Part shown: piece after piece, positions 35,049-43,565 of the stretch
Layout of the letters: each line of letters begins with the position of its first letter
How positions within the stretch are numbered: position 1 is the first letter of the stretch
From: a virus
IMG/VR virus record: IMGVR_UViG_3300032224_001305
Location: 1 to 64,000 of that record
Strand: one strand, 5' to 3'
Length of the DNA stretch: 64,000 nt
The notes under the pieces: generated by a model
What the model was told of the DNA's origin: nothing
The model's input: the letters and a program-made list of their open reading frames with translations, nothing else
The model's database searches: none
Program-made: the position numbers and the translations under genes

Positions 35049-36062
35049 TTAGAGAAGCTTTCGTACCTTGGTCAGCTGATTTGTCTTTGTTCCAGCAGAA
35101 GCTGTCTCAGCCGTTTGGAATTGAGAGACGACAATAACGTTCTTACCGTCGTATACCAGCTCTCCGCCTGCGGCGGTTACCGTCAGCGTGTGCATTATTT
35201 TATCGAACGAAATAATACGCAGAATCGGATAAACCTTCTTTAGATCTTCCAGTGTCCGATACAAAGTATCCGCGTCAGCAGGATTGTTGTTTACCATTCC
35301 CGCTAACGCGTTTGTAAGCTTCGCATACAACTCAGCTAGGTTGCAGTTGTTCATCTCTATGTTTATTGCCTCTATCTTGTGCAGAATAGGCAATATGTGC
35401 ATCTGGTCACCAGGTGGTAACTCAGCCTTCCACGTGATGATGTTTACCGCAAACTGCTTTCTTGCGATCTGAAGATCACCAAGAGTCTCTTCAAGCCATG
35501 ACAGCACGTTCCAGATACTTTCTTTCTGCGCGTCACTGATAGTCGCACCCGGTAGGGTAAGAGCAATAAGGCGCTTGTACTCCTCCAGCCACTTGTTCAT
35601 TCTGTAGTGCAGTTTGTCTAGCTCGTCCGCTAGGGCGGTCACATCAAAGAAACCGCGTATGACTTCCCACTCCAGACGCTCTGCTTCTACCTTGAACGCA
35701 CTGAAATCCTCGGCGTTCAGCGAGAAGTGCTGCCAGATGTAGTACGGTAGACGAACTCGCTTGGTCTTGGGTGGCGGTTCTTTGAACCACGGAGGAACCG
35801 CAGCTAAGGACGCAAACTGCGTAACCACCGCAGCGGTCTCTTCGTCCATCACGCGCATAGGCATGTAGATAACGGCGCCGTCTTTGGTCATGCGGTATCT
35901 GTACACATGGCCCTTCTCTTTTGGACTCAGTTCACTCTTGTTGTAGGGGGCATTGTCTACCGGGTCTCGGTAGATGTTCTTGTGGAACTTTCCAAGACCC
36001 GTACTGTCTCGCCACTCAATGAAAATACCAATGTCCTCAGCGTCATTACGAACACCCTGCAT
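35049..36062 (-). CDS. Unknown protein of the ubiquitin-like cassette
   Basis: A 337-aa protein with an AGGAGG site. The first 110 residues are mixed; residues 120-290 are helical; the C-terminus has a small beta hairpin (ITHTLTVTAAGGELVYDGKNVIVV-like). No family is recognised. It is the last gene of the reverse operon that holds the E1, JAMM, E2 and Ubl genes, so it may be a regulator, substrate or PRTRC-type accessory protein. Confidence 0.65.
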   Translation of the reverse strand: MQGVRNDAEDIGIFIEWRDSTGLGKFHKNIYRDPVDNAPYNKSELSPKEKGHVYRYRMTKDGAVIYMPMRVMDEETAAVVTQFASLAAVPPWFKEPPPKTKRVRLPYYIWQHFSLNAEDFSAFKVEAERLEWEVIRGFFDVTALADELDKLHYRMNKWLEEYKRLIALTLPGATISDAQKESIWNVLSWLEETLGDLQIARKQFAVNIITWKAELPPGDQMHILPILHKIEAINIEMNNCNLAELYAKLTNALAGMVNNNPADADTLYRTLEDLKKVYPILRIISFDKIMHTLTVTAAGGELVYDGKNVIVVSQFQTAETASAGTKTNQLTKVRKLL

Positions 36063-36079
36063 TTAATCCTCCTAGGTAA

Positions 36080-36131
36080 AGAAGAGAGACACACGTAGAC
36101 AGGCTAGGCCCGTCCACGTGTACTCTCTTCT
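36080..36131 (-). terminator. Long intergenic hairpin in the ubiquitin-like operon
   Basis: Arms 36080-36096 and 36116-36131 (AGAAGAGAG...CACGT against ACGTGTACTCTCTTCT) pair almost completely. It lies between the genes at 36135 and 36062. No good T-run follows, so processing or attenuation is more likely than full termination. Confidence 0.55.
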
Positions 36132-36134
36132 CCT

Positions 36135-36830
36135 TTAAGCAACTGACTTCTTAACTTCAGACGTGCGCATGAACTTCTTTCCAGACATCTTCATGGCAGC
36201 TACCTCGCCCATGGTGAGGTGATTCGTCACCGCAATGCTTGAGGAGAACTGGTCCCACTCGCCTTCCACGATAGTAGCAAAGGATGGCGGAACGCGACCA
36301 GCCAGAAGTTTTCCGAAGAATGGCAGGGCCACGAGCTTGTGGTGCATCAGGATACCCACAAGCTCACTCTCCATGCCGAGCAGCTCGTACATCGCCATAT
36401 CTTCTTCGGTAGTCTCCCCGGTCACCACCGAGAAGCCGCGGTTGTGCAGCCAAGTGCTGAGGTCTACACCCAGCTCTTCCAGGTCAGCCTCTCGCTGCTC
36501 CACAGTGTAGAACGCCGTGACATGGTGCATGAACGCCTTCTGAAGCATCTGACGACTAATGTCATACTGCTCCTTGGTTCGAACAGCTCCACGCTTAGGA
36601 TTACCGCCATCTACGATGAAGTTAAGTGCGGGACCGTACGGAATACTACCGTTGGCACCGATGACCAAAGACACCTTACAGAAATCATCAGACTCGGTCG
36701 AGAAGGGGCGACCGATCCAAGCGAGCTCATCGCCAATCCTGGTTTGCACCAAGATCGTCTTGGTTCCATTGAACTCGATAGTGAAGCGGACAGGCGACGA
36801 TTCCGTCGCCAAGAAGTAAGGTGTACGCAT
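36135..36830 (-). CDS. Unknown protein next to the E1-like gene
   Basis: A 231-aa alpha/beta protein with a CGAGGT site. It starts with a beta-rich region (VRFTIEFNGTKTILVQT) and has helices in the second half. No family is recognised. Its constant neighbours here (E1 upstream, 26-nt gap) make it a likely component of the conjugation system, perhaps equivalent to one of the PRTRC proteins of unknown role. Confidence 0.65.
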   Translation of the reverse strand: MRTPYFLATESSPVRFTIEFNGTKTILVQTRIGDELAWIGRPFSTESDDFCKVSLVIGANGSIPYGPALNFIVDGGNPKRGAVRTKEQYDISRQMLQKAFMHHVTAFYTVEQREADLEELGVDLSTWLHNRGFSVVTGETTEEDMAMYELLGMESELVGILMHHKLVALPFFGKLLAGRVPPSFATIVEGEWDQFSSSIAVTNHLTMGEVAAMKMSGKKFMRTSEVKKSVA

Positions 36831-36856
36831 TTATTTATACCTCGCGCTATATGCGC

Positions 36857-37522
36857 TTAACGTGCTTGAGGAAGCACGGTGAAATTACGAAAATCCACAG
36901 CTACCTGATGTGGATATTTCTCACTGATAATCCAGCTCACCAACGCTGAGCACATGAGACTTGCAATCCCATAAGCGCAGAAGATCGTTGAGCGAGCCGT
37001 GCACGGTTCTGTAAACGCTTCAGCGTCACTGTGTAGTGATCCCAGATAGTTTGCCACTGAGTCTTTGTCTTCCTTATCGACAAAGAACACCTTGCCAAAT
37101 CTAGAACCCATACGACCGTCGAGATAGATCTTAGTCGACGGATCGTTTAGGAAGTTGGTGAACACAAGCTGACGTGCAGCCATGCTGTCCAAGGCGGACA
37201 CAACCAACTCTGTTCCAAACGCCCCGCCTTCATAGAACTGATCGTGCGGTACAATGGTGACGCCAGTTCCTACTTCTAGGCGTTCCTTTAGAGCATCCAC
37301 TTTCTTCTTACCAAGGTCATTCAAGTAGTAACCCTGGTTAGCAATATTATGGGACTCAACGGTATCAGCATCCCAGACGTGCATTACTCCTATACCAGTT
37401 TTTGCTAGCACTTCTGCAACGTGGGAGCCGATAGAACCGACACCAACGACAGTTGTTGTCATACCTGATACCTCTTGAGGGATCAGTGTAGATTGGCGTG
37501 TGAAATCTAGCTTGACAGCCAT
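36857..37522 (-). CDS. E1-like (ThiF/MoeB-family) adenylyltransferase
   Basis: A 221-aa minimal E1. The nucleotide loop is GVGSIG (residues 27-32) in TTTVVGVGSIGSHVAEVLA. WDADTVESHNIANQGYY supplies the acidic residue and N-x-x-x-Q of the adenylation site, followed by K-x-D-A-L. SALDSMAARQ fits the D-x-x-x-x-R box. Cys174 in TEPCTARS is the candidate thioester Cys. It would adenylate the C-terminal Gly of the Ubl at 39499 and pass it to the E2. ATG 37522 overlaps the JAMM gene; a TTG 12 nt upstream is also possible. Confidence 0.85.
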   Translation of the reverse strand: MAVKLDFTRQSTLIPQEVSGMTTTVVGVGSIGSHVAEVLAKTGIGVMHVWDADTVESHNIANQGYYLNDLGKKKVDALKERLEVGTGVTIVPHDQFYEGGAFGTELVVSALDSMAARQLVFTNFLNDPSTKIYLDGRMGSRFGKVFFVDKEDKDSVANYLGSLHSDAEAFTEPCTARSTIFCAYGIASLMCSALVSWIISEKYPHQVAVDFRNFTVLPQAR

Positions 37523-38379
37523 TTGCGTGTCCAATATCCGATATTATCTCGGATCGTTTCGGGTTTCTTCTCAACGTTTATAACGGTGCTTTCCGTCTTT
37601 ACCTGTCTTTCCTCTATTTTTTTAGCCTTTGCCGGCTCCTCTATAAATCTCACCGGAGGCACGTTCCTAGTGCCCTGCCATCCCCACCAGGCAGGAAAGT
37701 CATCGTCGTCATCATGTAGTTTAGTCTTTACCGGCAGGTTGGTCTGAACTCCAGCCTGCCACGTTCTAGTGACCGGAGCAGTAAAGGACTGTTTCTGTAC
37801 GGTGACCACGTTGTGCATACGCTCAACTTTAGCCAGTGACTCTTCTATCCACTTATTAGTAACGGTGCCCTGATACAACACACCGTACGAGCAGTTGACT
37901 ACGGTATTTCTGTACACGCTGTTGTTGTTACCGTGGCTGTTGGGATCATACGTATCTAGACGCAAGTACAGATTATTGCCAGGATCTTTACCAGCTAGCG
38001 CGGCTGCAGCACCACTTTTATTAGTGATAATACTCCACATAAAGGCGCCGTTAGCCAGACGATCGATAGTAGCTTCGTCTGTGCCAGAGGGACTAGCTGT
38101 CATGTTCACGTGGCTGTGGAAGAACACACGCAGTCTAGAAGTATCAGCGCCCTGATTGATCAACTCTAGCTGCAGCAAAGACAGAGACTGGTCGTCCATC
38201 TCAGTGTACACACCAGAGCACTTTTGCTTTGGTACATAAAACTCTTGAACGACATCGTCTCTGCCAGGCAGCAGCAAGCCGAGAGCAGAGATCTCGATAT
38301 CGCATGCCTCGGTAAGACGCCACATCTGTATCCACGCCTTGGGCGTGAACAGAAGCTTCTTCGTTTGCACTACACTCAT
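37507..38379 (-). CDS. JAMM/MPN (JAB) metalloprotease
   Basis: A 290-aa protein. Glu29 (CDIEISALG) and the motif H88-S-H90-x7-S98-x2-D101 in FFHSHVNMTASPSGTD are a complete JAMM zinc site. These enzymes remove ubiquitin-like proteins from targets or trim Ubl precursors. About 130 C-terminal residues beyond the JAMM domain are not recognised. It overlaps the E2 gene by 4 nt (ATGA) and the E1 gene by 16 nt, a tight operon. Confidence 0.88.
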   Translation of the reverse strand: MSVVQTKKLLFTPKAWIQMWRLTEACDIEISALGLLLPGRDDVVQEFYVPKQKCSGVYTEMDDQSLSLLQLELINQGADTSRLRVFFHSHVNMTASPSGTDEATIDRLANGAFMWSIITNKSGAAAALAGKDPGNNLYLRLDTYDPNSHGNNNSVYRNTVVNCSYGVLYQGTVTNKWIEESLAKVERMHNVVTVQKQSFTAPVTRTWQAGVQTNLPVKTKLHDDDDDFPAWWGWQGTRNVPPVRFIEEPAKAKKIEERQVKTESTVINVEKKPETIRDNIGYWTRKWLSS

Positions 38380-39410
38380 GATACCGTCCTAGGTACGCAG
38401 CCAGAGTTGTTTAGGCCGCTGTTTGTTTCTAGAGATACTAGCGAGAACATATGTAGCTTTGCGCAACAAGTGGGACATGAGCCACAATGTGACACTGCCG
38501 TTTCCTGAAAGCAGTTAGCGCAGAAAATACTCTCGTGTACATGCTCACAACCCTGAGCGGCCGGAGCTACGCCAAGATCGTTGCAGTGTGGACACACGAT
38601 CCTACCCCAAGGACCTTTGGGATCCCTATCTATGAGATTGGTATACGCGCTCGCTGGATTAGCAAACAACAGACAACCGCTTAGAAGTGCCAGCGCGTTG
38701 GCCACGTTTCCATGTAGTAAAGAGTCTGAGATACGTATAGCCTCGTCACCCGTACACACACTGTTGTTGTAGTTTATGTGCGGGTGGTCGCGAAACGTCG
38801 TAACAACATCGTTACTATCTTTAGCAGTGACCTGTAGATTAGCGCCGTATCTCTGTACATCCCAGCCAAGTTTTACTAGGTACGAACCATACTTTTCGTG
38901 CGATTTGAGACCGGTACCTCGCTGAATAATACGGAATACCTTTGTGCGAAACTCTACGTTGATTCTGGGGGGTTCAGTACCACTCTGAGTAGAGACAGTA
39001 ACCGTAGGCACATCAACGGTACTGAGTAGCTCTGAGGCGTTGTCATAGTCAAACGTATCGCACAGATCTTTGTAGCTCTCAAACAGCGCTTTATTTTTAA
39101 TGATATACTGAATAGCTTTTATAGTGCTTTGGTGACGGTCATTAAGCTCATCAGACTTGCGTTCGGCGTAGTAAACTTCGTCAGCAAGTGCTTGTTCCTT
39201 TGTTGTGATTAGTCGAAGCTTTTCTTTAAGCTTTTCCTTCTCTTCTTTTATAGCGTCTATAAACGCCTGCTTCTTCTCTTTAACCTCCTTGAGTTCGGCG
39301 TCAGCAGTGTCGACAAGCTTCTTAGTCTGCTCCGCCTCTACCCGTTTTGACTCTATGGTACTGTCATCTACTTTGAAACAGCCCATCAAACGCGTTTTCA
39401 GTTCTGACAT
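38376..39410 (-). CDS. E2-like conjugating enzyme fused to a RING-like zinc domain
   Basis: A 344-aa protein in three parts. Residues 20-110 form a coiled coil. Residues about 130-260 contain H209-P-H-I-N-x-N-x-S-V-C219, exactly the spacing of the HPN...C active site of ubiquitin E2 enzymes. Residues 270-320 have C273-x2-C276-x11-C288-x3-H292-x4-C297-x2-C300-x11-C312-P-T-C315, close to a C3HC4 RING finger including its CPxC end. The fusion would join conjugation and ligase-like functions. It follows the Ubl gene after a terminator-like hairpin. Confidence 0.8.
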   Translation of the reverse strand: MSELKTRLMGCFKVDDSTIESKRVEAEQTKKLVDTADAELKEVKEKKQAFIDAIKEEKEKLKEKLRLITTKEQALADEVYYAERKSDELNDRHQSTIKAIQYIIKNKALFESYKDLCDTFDYDNASELLSTVDVPTVTVSTQSGTEPPRINVEFRTKVFRIIQRGTGLKSHEKYGSYLVKLGWDVQRYGANLQVTAKDSNDVVTTFRDHPHINYNNSVCTGDEAIRISDSLLHGNVANALALLSGCLLFANPASAYTNLIDRDPKGPWGRIVCPHCNDLGVAPAAQGCEHVHESIFCANCFQETAVSHCGSCPTCCAKLHMFSLVSLETNSGLNNSGCVPRTVS

Positions 39411-39420
39411 TGCTGACCCC

Positions 39421-39468
39421 TAAAAACGCGAGAGGGCACCACATACTAGATGTATGCAGTGCCCCCTC
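39421..39468 (-). terminator. Terminator/attenuator between the Ubl and E2 genes
   Basis: On the reverse strand the arms 39468-39452 and 39446-39430 pair over about 15 of 17 bp, then CGCG is followed by TTTTT. It should make the Ubl mRNA more abundant than that of the enzymes, as one wants for a modifier. Confidence 0.7.
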
Positions 39469-39498
39469 ACGCAGCCATAGACCTACGCCGCTACCAAA

Positions 39499-39909
39499 TT
39501 AGCCAGCGTTGACGTTGACCTGCACCATGATGGTGTGATTGCCTGCGGGCACCGGGTCGTTAGCCGACAGCGGGACGAGCTGGCTGTCACGAACGTAAGC
39601 ATAGCTAGCGGTGCTGGTATTCCAGCCAGCCGAAGCCACGATGTCCTTGATAGGCGTACCAGGGACGAAGTTCACCGGAACCGCGTCCTTACCCAAGCTA
39701 CCCTTGAGAAGGACGGTGTTACCGCCCTGAGCCTCAGCCAGCTTCTCGTTGTACGCCGCCTTGGCGCGCGTCATCTTAGCCGCAGCGGCAGTCAACTCAT
39801 CCATGTTCTCGGTCGAGAACTCTTCTTCGAATGCCGCCTTGGCATCTTCGTACGCGTTGGTGGCTTCGTCCAGAATGCGCTGCAGATCATCAATCGAGAG
39901 TGCGCCCAT
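39499..39909 (-). CDS. Ubiquitin-like beta-grasp modifier with helical N-terminus
   Basis: A 136-aa protein. Residues 5-60 are a helical hairpin (acidic). Residues 64-136 show the beta-grasp order: NTVLLKGSLG, PVNFVPGTPIKDIVASAG (strand 2 and helix), SYAYVRDSQLVPLSAND, and PAGNHTIMVQVNVNAG. It ends in a single Gly, as required for E1 activation without trimming. The family closest in pattern is ThiS/PRTRC-C/bacterial Ubl. Strong GGAGAA site. Encoded first in the conjugation cassette. Confidence 0.75.
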   Translation of the reverse strand: MGALSIDDLQRILDEATNAYEDAKAAFEEEFSTENMDELTAAAAKMTRAKAAYNEKLAEAQGGNTVLLKGSLGKDAVPVNFVPGTPIKDIVASAGWNTSTASYAYVRDSQLVPLSANDPVPAGNHTIMVQVNVNAG

Positions 39910-39910
39910 G

Positions 39911-40150
39911 TTATTTCTCCATGAAAAGCCTAACGGCTTTTGTTGTCCTAGCTTTGCTTGTTGTTGCGATAGTTACAGATTTGTAAGTCTTTCCGCCGCA
40001 TTCGGACGTAAGACGTATAGCCCACGGCAATCTTCCGTTGTCGGGTGCTTCTGCGTCTTCTGTCTGCAGATGAGCTACAAACAAAAGAGTCGTTACATTG
40101 CCTGATTGAACCGGTTCTCGGCTGTAAGATACAGTCCAGCCTTGGCTCAT
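39911..40150 (-). CDS. Small hypothetical protein upstream of the Ubl gene
   Basis: A 79-aa beta-rich protein (MSQGWTVSYSREPVQSG...) with AAGGA ahead of ATG 40150; a longer frame from 40195 has no binding site. Ends 2 nt before the Ubl start, so it is co-translated with it. Function unknown. Confidence 0.6.
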   Translation of the reverse strand: MSQGWTVSYSREPVQSGNVTTLLFVAHLQTEDAEAPDNGRLPWAIRLTSECGGKTYKSVTIATTSKARTTKAVRLFMEK

Positions 40151-40224
40151 TGCGTCCTTACTACTAGCTACCACCCGTAGTAGGTACAAGAGCATATAAC
40201 ATTATTTTTATTTGTTTTGCAGAC

Positions 40225-40428
40225 TTAGTCTACGGCGGTCACATCATCCGCGGCGTCAACGGTGACGGTGACATCCGTCGCTACCGAGACTTCTCCAGCC
40301 AGCGGAGCTGCGTCAGCATCTACAGCGTCTACTACATCGACATCTGCATTACCAGCGTCAACGTCAGCCGTAGACTTGCTGCAGCCTGCGAAAACAATTA
40401 CTAGTGATAAACAAGCTAAAACTTTCAT
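40225..40428 (-). CDS. Small lipoprotein
   Basis: A 67-aa protein. MKVLACLSLVIVFAGCSKS is a lipoprotein signal with lipobox FAGC. The mature part is only about 50 residues, rich in Asp, Val and Ala. Likely anchored in the outer membrane; an o-spanin or superinfection role is possible, but there is no proof. Confidence 0.65.
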   Translation of the reverse strand: MKVLACLSLVIVFAGCSKSTADVDAGNADVDVVDAVDADAAPLAGEVSVATDVTVTVDAADDVTAVD

Positions 40429-40446
40429 CTAAACTCCCAATCAGGG

Positions 40447-40770
<324 letters not shown>

Positions 40771-41466
40771 TTATATTTTCTCCTTGTCTTGAAATATATC
40801 TCTGAATACTTTTGTGATGTTGCCTCTACTTACTGGCTCTGGCTGTTTCCTGCCCGTAGCCATTATGGACACATCTTTCTTTGACACTTTCTTAACTACA
40901 CCAAATCGGTGCCCACCGATCTTAGAATAGAACTGGACCATATCACCGGCCCTAATAGCGTCAATAGAGACTTCTTCGTGAAAGAGAGGTGAACTCATAT
41001 TTTTCTCACACCTCATAACTTTAGCTGCATAATTTTTAGCGCGACGTAACTTTGGACCCGCTCCCTTGGCCGCAGCAGTTCCAGCGTTGTAACCCATCAG
41101 GGTATGTCGGATGGTACATGTGGTATCTTTACCGCATGCTCCCCGCGCAAGTCTATACCACGCATTAGTTTTGCCTAGTAAAGACGCTGTCCTACTAAGG
41201 GCAACCGGGACCTTCTTCAAAGACGCACAGGGTACTTTCTTTGACGGGAGTACTTGAGTAACCCCGCACTCTCCGCTGGAACCTATTTGACTAGCGTCCC
41301 ATTTGGACTCTACGTGTGCCACGCATATAAGTCTTTCTACAGGTACGTCAGATTCTTTGGCGGTGTTAACTAGAGCAGCTTCGTTCTCGCAAATTACTTG
41401 TACTTCCTTACTATTCAGTACGCCTGGATTTGCTGAGAGTACTGCGCAAAGTGCTAGATTTATCAA
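40771..41466 (-). CDS. Lytic transglycosylase-type endolysin
   Basis: A 231-aa protein. The SLT fold is shown by LICVAHVESKWDASQIGSSGECGVTQVLP (catalytic Glu53) and by GYNAG. Several Cys could form disulfides, which fits a periplasmic site of action. The C-terminal 60 residues (AGDMVQFYSKIGGHRFGVV) look SH3-like. Start is TTG with GAGG ahead, overlapping the NYN gene stop. The first 15 residues are hydrophobic and may be a signal. It cleaves peptidoglycan at lysis. Confidence 0.78.
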   Translation of the reverse strand: MINLALCAVLSANPGVLNSKEVQVICENEAALVNTAKESDVPVERLICVAHVESKWDASQIGSSGECGVTQVLPSKKVPCASLKKVPVALSRTASLLGKTNAWYRLARGACGKDTTCTIRHTLMGYNAGTAAAKGAGPKLRRAKNYAAKVMRCEKNMSSPLFHEEVSIDAIRAGDMVQFYSKIGGHRFGVVKKVSKKDVSIMATGRKQPEPVSRGNITKVFRDIFQDKEKI

Positions 41467-42005
41467 GGTGCCTCATCTAGTTTAGCCACCTCAGGACTTA
41501 ACCTAATCCTATCTTTAGTTAGTTGGTCGGATAGATCAGTAAAGTCCAAAGATCGCTTGAGAATCAGCTGCGCCCAAGATGCAGGTACATCTTCCCCAAA
41601 GTAGACTATTGTGCATTCCTTTCCAGCATCTCTTAGAATCTTTTGGGTGTTAGACGCAGCCTCGATGTTTGTTACAAGGGCTATCTCGCTGGCATCATTA
41701 GCCATAGCGTAAGCCAACATTTCTGGTAAGTAACTATCCTTAGACTCCCTAGTGGGTGAGTATTGTATAACCACATAACCGGATTGTTCCAATCTCTTTA
41801 TAAAATTTTGCTGTGGTTTATTTGCGTCTATGGCTGTTGTAAAACCGATGGCAGACACAGAGTCGGAAGCCTCTCCATCTAGATCTAGTAAGTATTTTAT
41901 CTCGCCAAGTAGTTCCTTGTAGTCTATTAGCAAGTCTAAGCGTCTACTGGTGAAGTACAGCTGAGTTAAATCAAACAGGATAAATACTTTGTTGCTTTGG
42001 GTCAT
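41463..42005 (-). CDS. NYN-domain (LabA-like) nuclease
   Basis: A 180-aa protein. FILFDLTQLYFTSRRL supplies the first acidic residue. KDSYLPEMLAYAMANDASEIALVTNIEAAS has the D-x-x-L...D...S pattern of NYN/PIN RNases, and GKECTIVYFG the last strand. ATG 42005 with AGGT is preferred to an upstream ATG without a site. It lies at the end of the tRNA array, so an RNA substrate is plausible. Confidence 0.7.
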   Translation of the reverse strand: MTQSNKVFILFDLTQLYFTSRRLDLLIDYKELLGEIKYLLDLDGEASDSVSAIGFTTAIDANKPQQNFIKRLEQSGYVVIQYSPTRESKDSYLPEMLAYAMANDASEIALVTNIEAASNTQKILRDAGKECTIVYFGEDVPASWAQLILKRSLDFTDLSDQLTKDRIRLSPEVAKLDEAP

Positions 42006-42035
42006 TTTATTACCTATCAATATTATTGAGCGCAT

Positions 42036-42412
42036 ATATTAGCGCGAGCCCCTTGTACAGTACCGAACCTATAGTGTCAACGCGACATACCTTCGCAAGG
42101 GGTCACCAAGTATAGACCCAAAACACCTGTAGCTGTGTATGCTGGCTAAAAAATTGGCAGAGTACACATAGAAGGATTTATTAGACCCTTCTATGTGTAC
42201 TCCACCTTGGCAGTTAGCCCACGCACGACGTCCGTCTTTCTCCTTGTCACAGGATACTCAGCCGTATATCAATGCACCGCCCGCGTTAGTCTCGTCAAAC
42301 GGAGCGAACGGCCTCCGTAAGACACAGTTGGTAACACAAGTAACTAGCTAGGTACTAGTTATATGTGTCACCGACATTCTTCATATATCAGAAACTTTCT
42401 TATTTTTGCATT
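42036..42412. other. Non-coding region between the tRNA array and the NYN gene
   Basis: No credible ORF. It holds a strong hairpin terminator at 42160-42202, a TTGACA box at 42080-42075 on the reverse strand that could start the NYN operon (the -10 is weak), and a TCATATATCA element at 42391 also found upstream of the array. The 42203-42390 part shows nothing I can identify. Confidence 0.5.
42160..42202 (-). terminator. Terminator of the tRNA operon
   Basis: A perfect 16-bp stem (42160-42175 with 42187-42202) with an 11-nt loop, followed on the reverse strand within 6 nt by TTTTTT. It ends transcription that enters from the tRNA array. Confidence 0.8.
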
Positions 42413-42497
42413 TGGTGCGAGAAGCGGGACTTGAACCCGCACGCCAAAAAGCGAAAGATTTTAAGTCTCTTGCGTCTACCGATTCCGCCATTCTCGC
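42413..42497 (-). tRNA. tRNA-Leu(UAA)
   Basis: Class II tRNA with a long variable arm. The acceptor GCGAGAA pairs with its 3' strand; anticodon TAA sits in loop CTTAAAA; CCA is encoded. Confidence 0.95.
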
Positions 42498-42523
42498 GAA
42501 GCATAACGACTAACCATATACAG

Positions 42524-42596
<73 letters not shown>

Positions 42597-42636
42597 TTAG
42601 CTGGTAACGCGTACGCTACCAGAGTTTTATAAAATA

Positions 42637-43233
42637 TCAACACTGCGTAGATAGTTCTGCAAATCTATCGTTGTAGTAATTCTTTAACGTTCCACGCAAG
42701 TAAGGAAAGTCTCCTAAGAGCGCTGGCAAGTGCGTACGTAGTTTCGCCCGATCGTTGAACTTACCGATGTTAGTAGGATCAACTAAGTACGGCACCTTAT
42801 TCCTATCAGCGTAGTCTCGTATAGAAGACCTATTAGTGTTTAGCATAGGTCTAAACACTTTTCCGTTTACTACTGGCGTATAGGAGGGATTACCCTTAAA
42901 CGCCGTTATTAAATACCACTCTATTGCGTCATCCAATGTGTGTCCAGTAACTACCTGTGCTTCAGACATCTGGTAATACTGGCTACGCATATCGTGCCAC
43001 TCTGCCTCTGTACCATATGGTAGCTTAGTAACACAGAGCGGTAATTCGTGGTCAGAACAGTAGTCTTCCACTAGACACCGACTTAGCTTTGAGAAGTCCG
43101 ACTCACCGTGCTGAAAATGTAGTACAGTTATATCTTTCCTACCCACTCTACAGAAATGGAGTAGCGCCATAGAATCTGGACCACCAGAGCATGCAACTAC
43201 AACGCGCCTATCAATATTAGGGCTGAATAACAT
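42637..43233 (-). CDS. tilS: tRNA(Ile)-lysidine synthase, minimal
   Basis: A 198-aa PP-loop ATPase. VVVACSGGPDSMALLHF is the SGGxDS loop (residues 16-21). Then come HFQHGESDFS, RSQYYQ, VTGHTLDDAIEWYL and RPMLNTNRSSIRDYA, the usual order for TilS N-domains. It lacks the C-terminal domains of the larger TilS type. It modifies C34 of CAU-anticodon tRNA-Ile to lysidine so that it reads AUA. ATG 43233 with AGGAG is the start; a longer frame would run into the tRNA-Arg. Confidence 0.82.
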   Translation of the reverse strand: MLFSPNIDRRVVVACSGGPDSMALLHFCRVGRKDITVLHFQHGESDFSKLSRCLVEDYCSDHELPLCVTKLPYGTEAEWHDMRSQYYQMSEAQVVTGHTLDDAIEWYLITAFKGNPSYTPVVNGKVFRPMLNTNRSSIRDYADRNKVPYLVDPTNIGKFNDRAKLRTHLPALLGDFPYLRGTLKNYYNDRFAELSTQC

Positions 43234-43252
43234 TTGCACTCCTATAACATAA

Positions 43253-43329
<77 letters not shown>

Positions 43330-43342
43330 ACTGAAAACAATT

Positions 43343-43419
43343 TGGTCGGAGTGAAGGGATTCGAACCCATGACCCTCTGCTCCCAAAGCAGATGCGCTAC
43401 CAGACTGCGCTACACTCCG
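43343..43419 (-). tRNA. tRNA-Pro(UGG)
   Basis: Acceptor CGGAGTG, anticodon TGG in loop TTTGGGA, CCA encoded. Confidence 0.95.
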
Positions 43420-43565
43420 AAAGGCTCCTGCACAATTAAGCATCGTGCTAACGCGTGGAGTACACGACGATCTTACTTCTGTCGCTGGACTAGGCCATAC
43501 GGCGCCCGATGGGGGACGAGAGAAGAGATAGATCGCGACCCGGAGGTGAACACCCCATCTCCAGG

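Noticed and set aside
43420-43565. Spacer between tRNA-Pro and tRNA-Tyr examined for a further tRNA or small RNA
   Set aside because: No cloverleaf could be folded by eye and no ORF has start signals.
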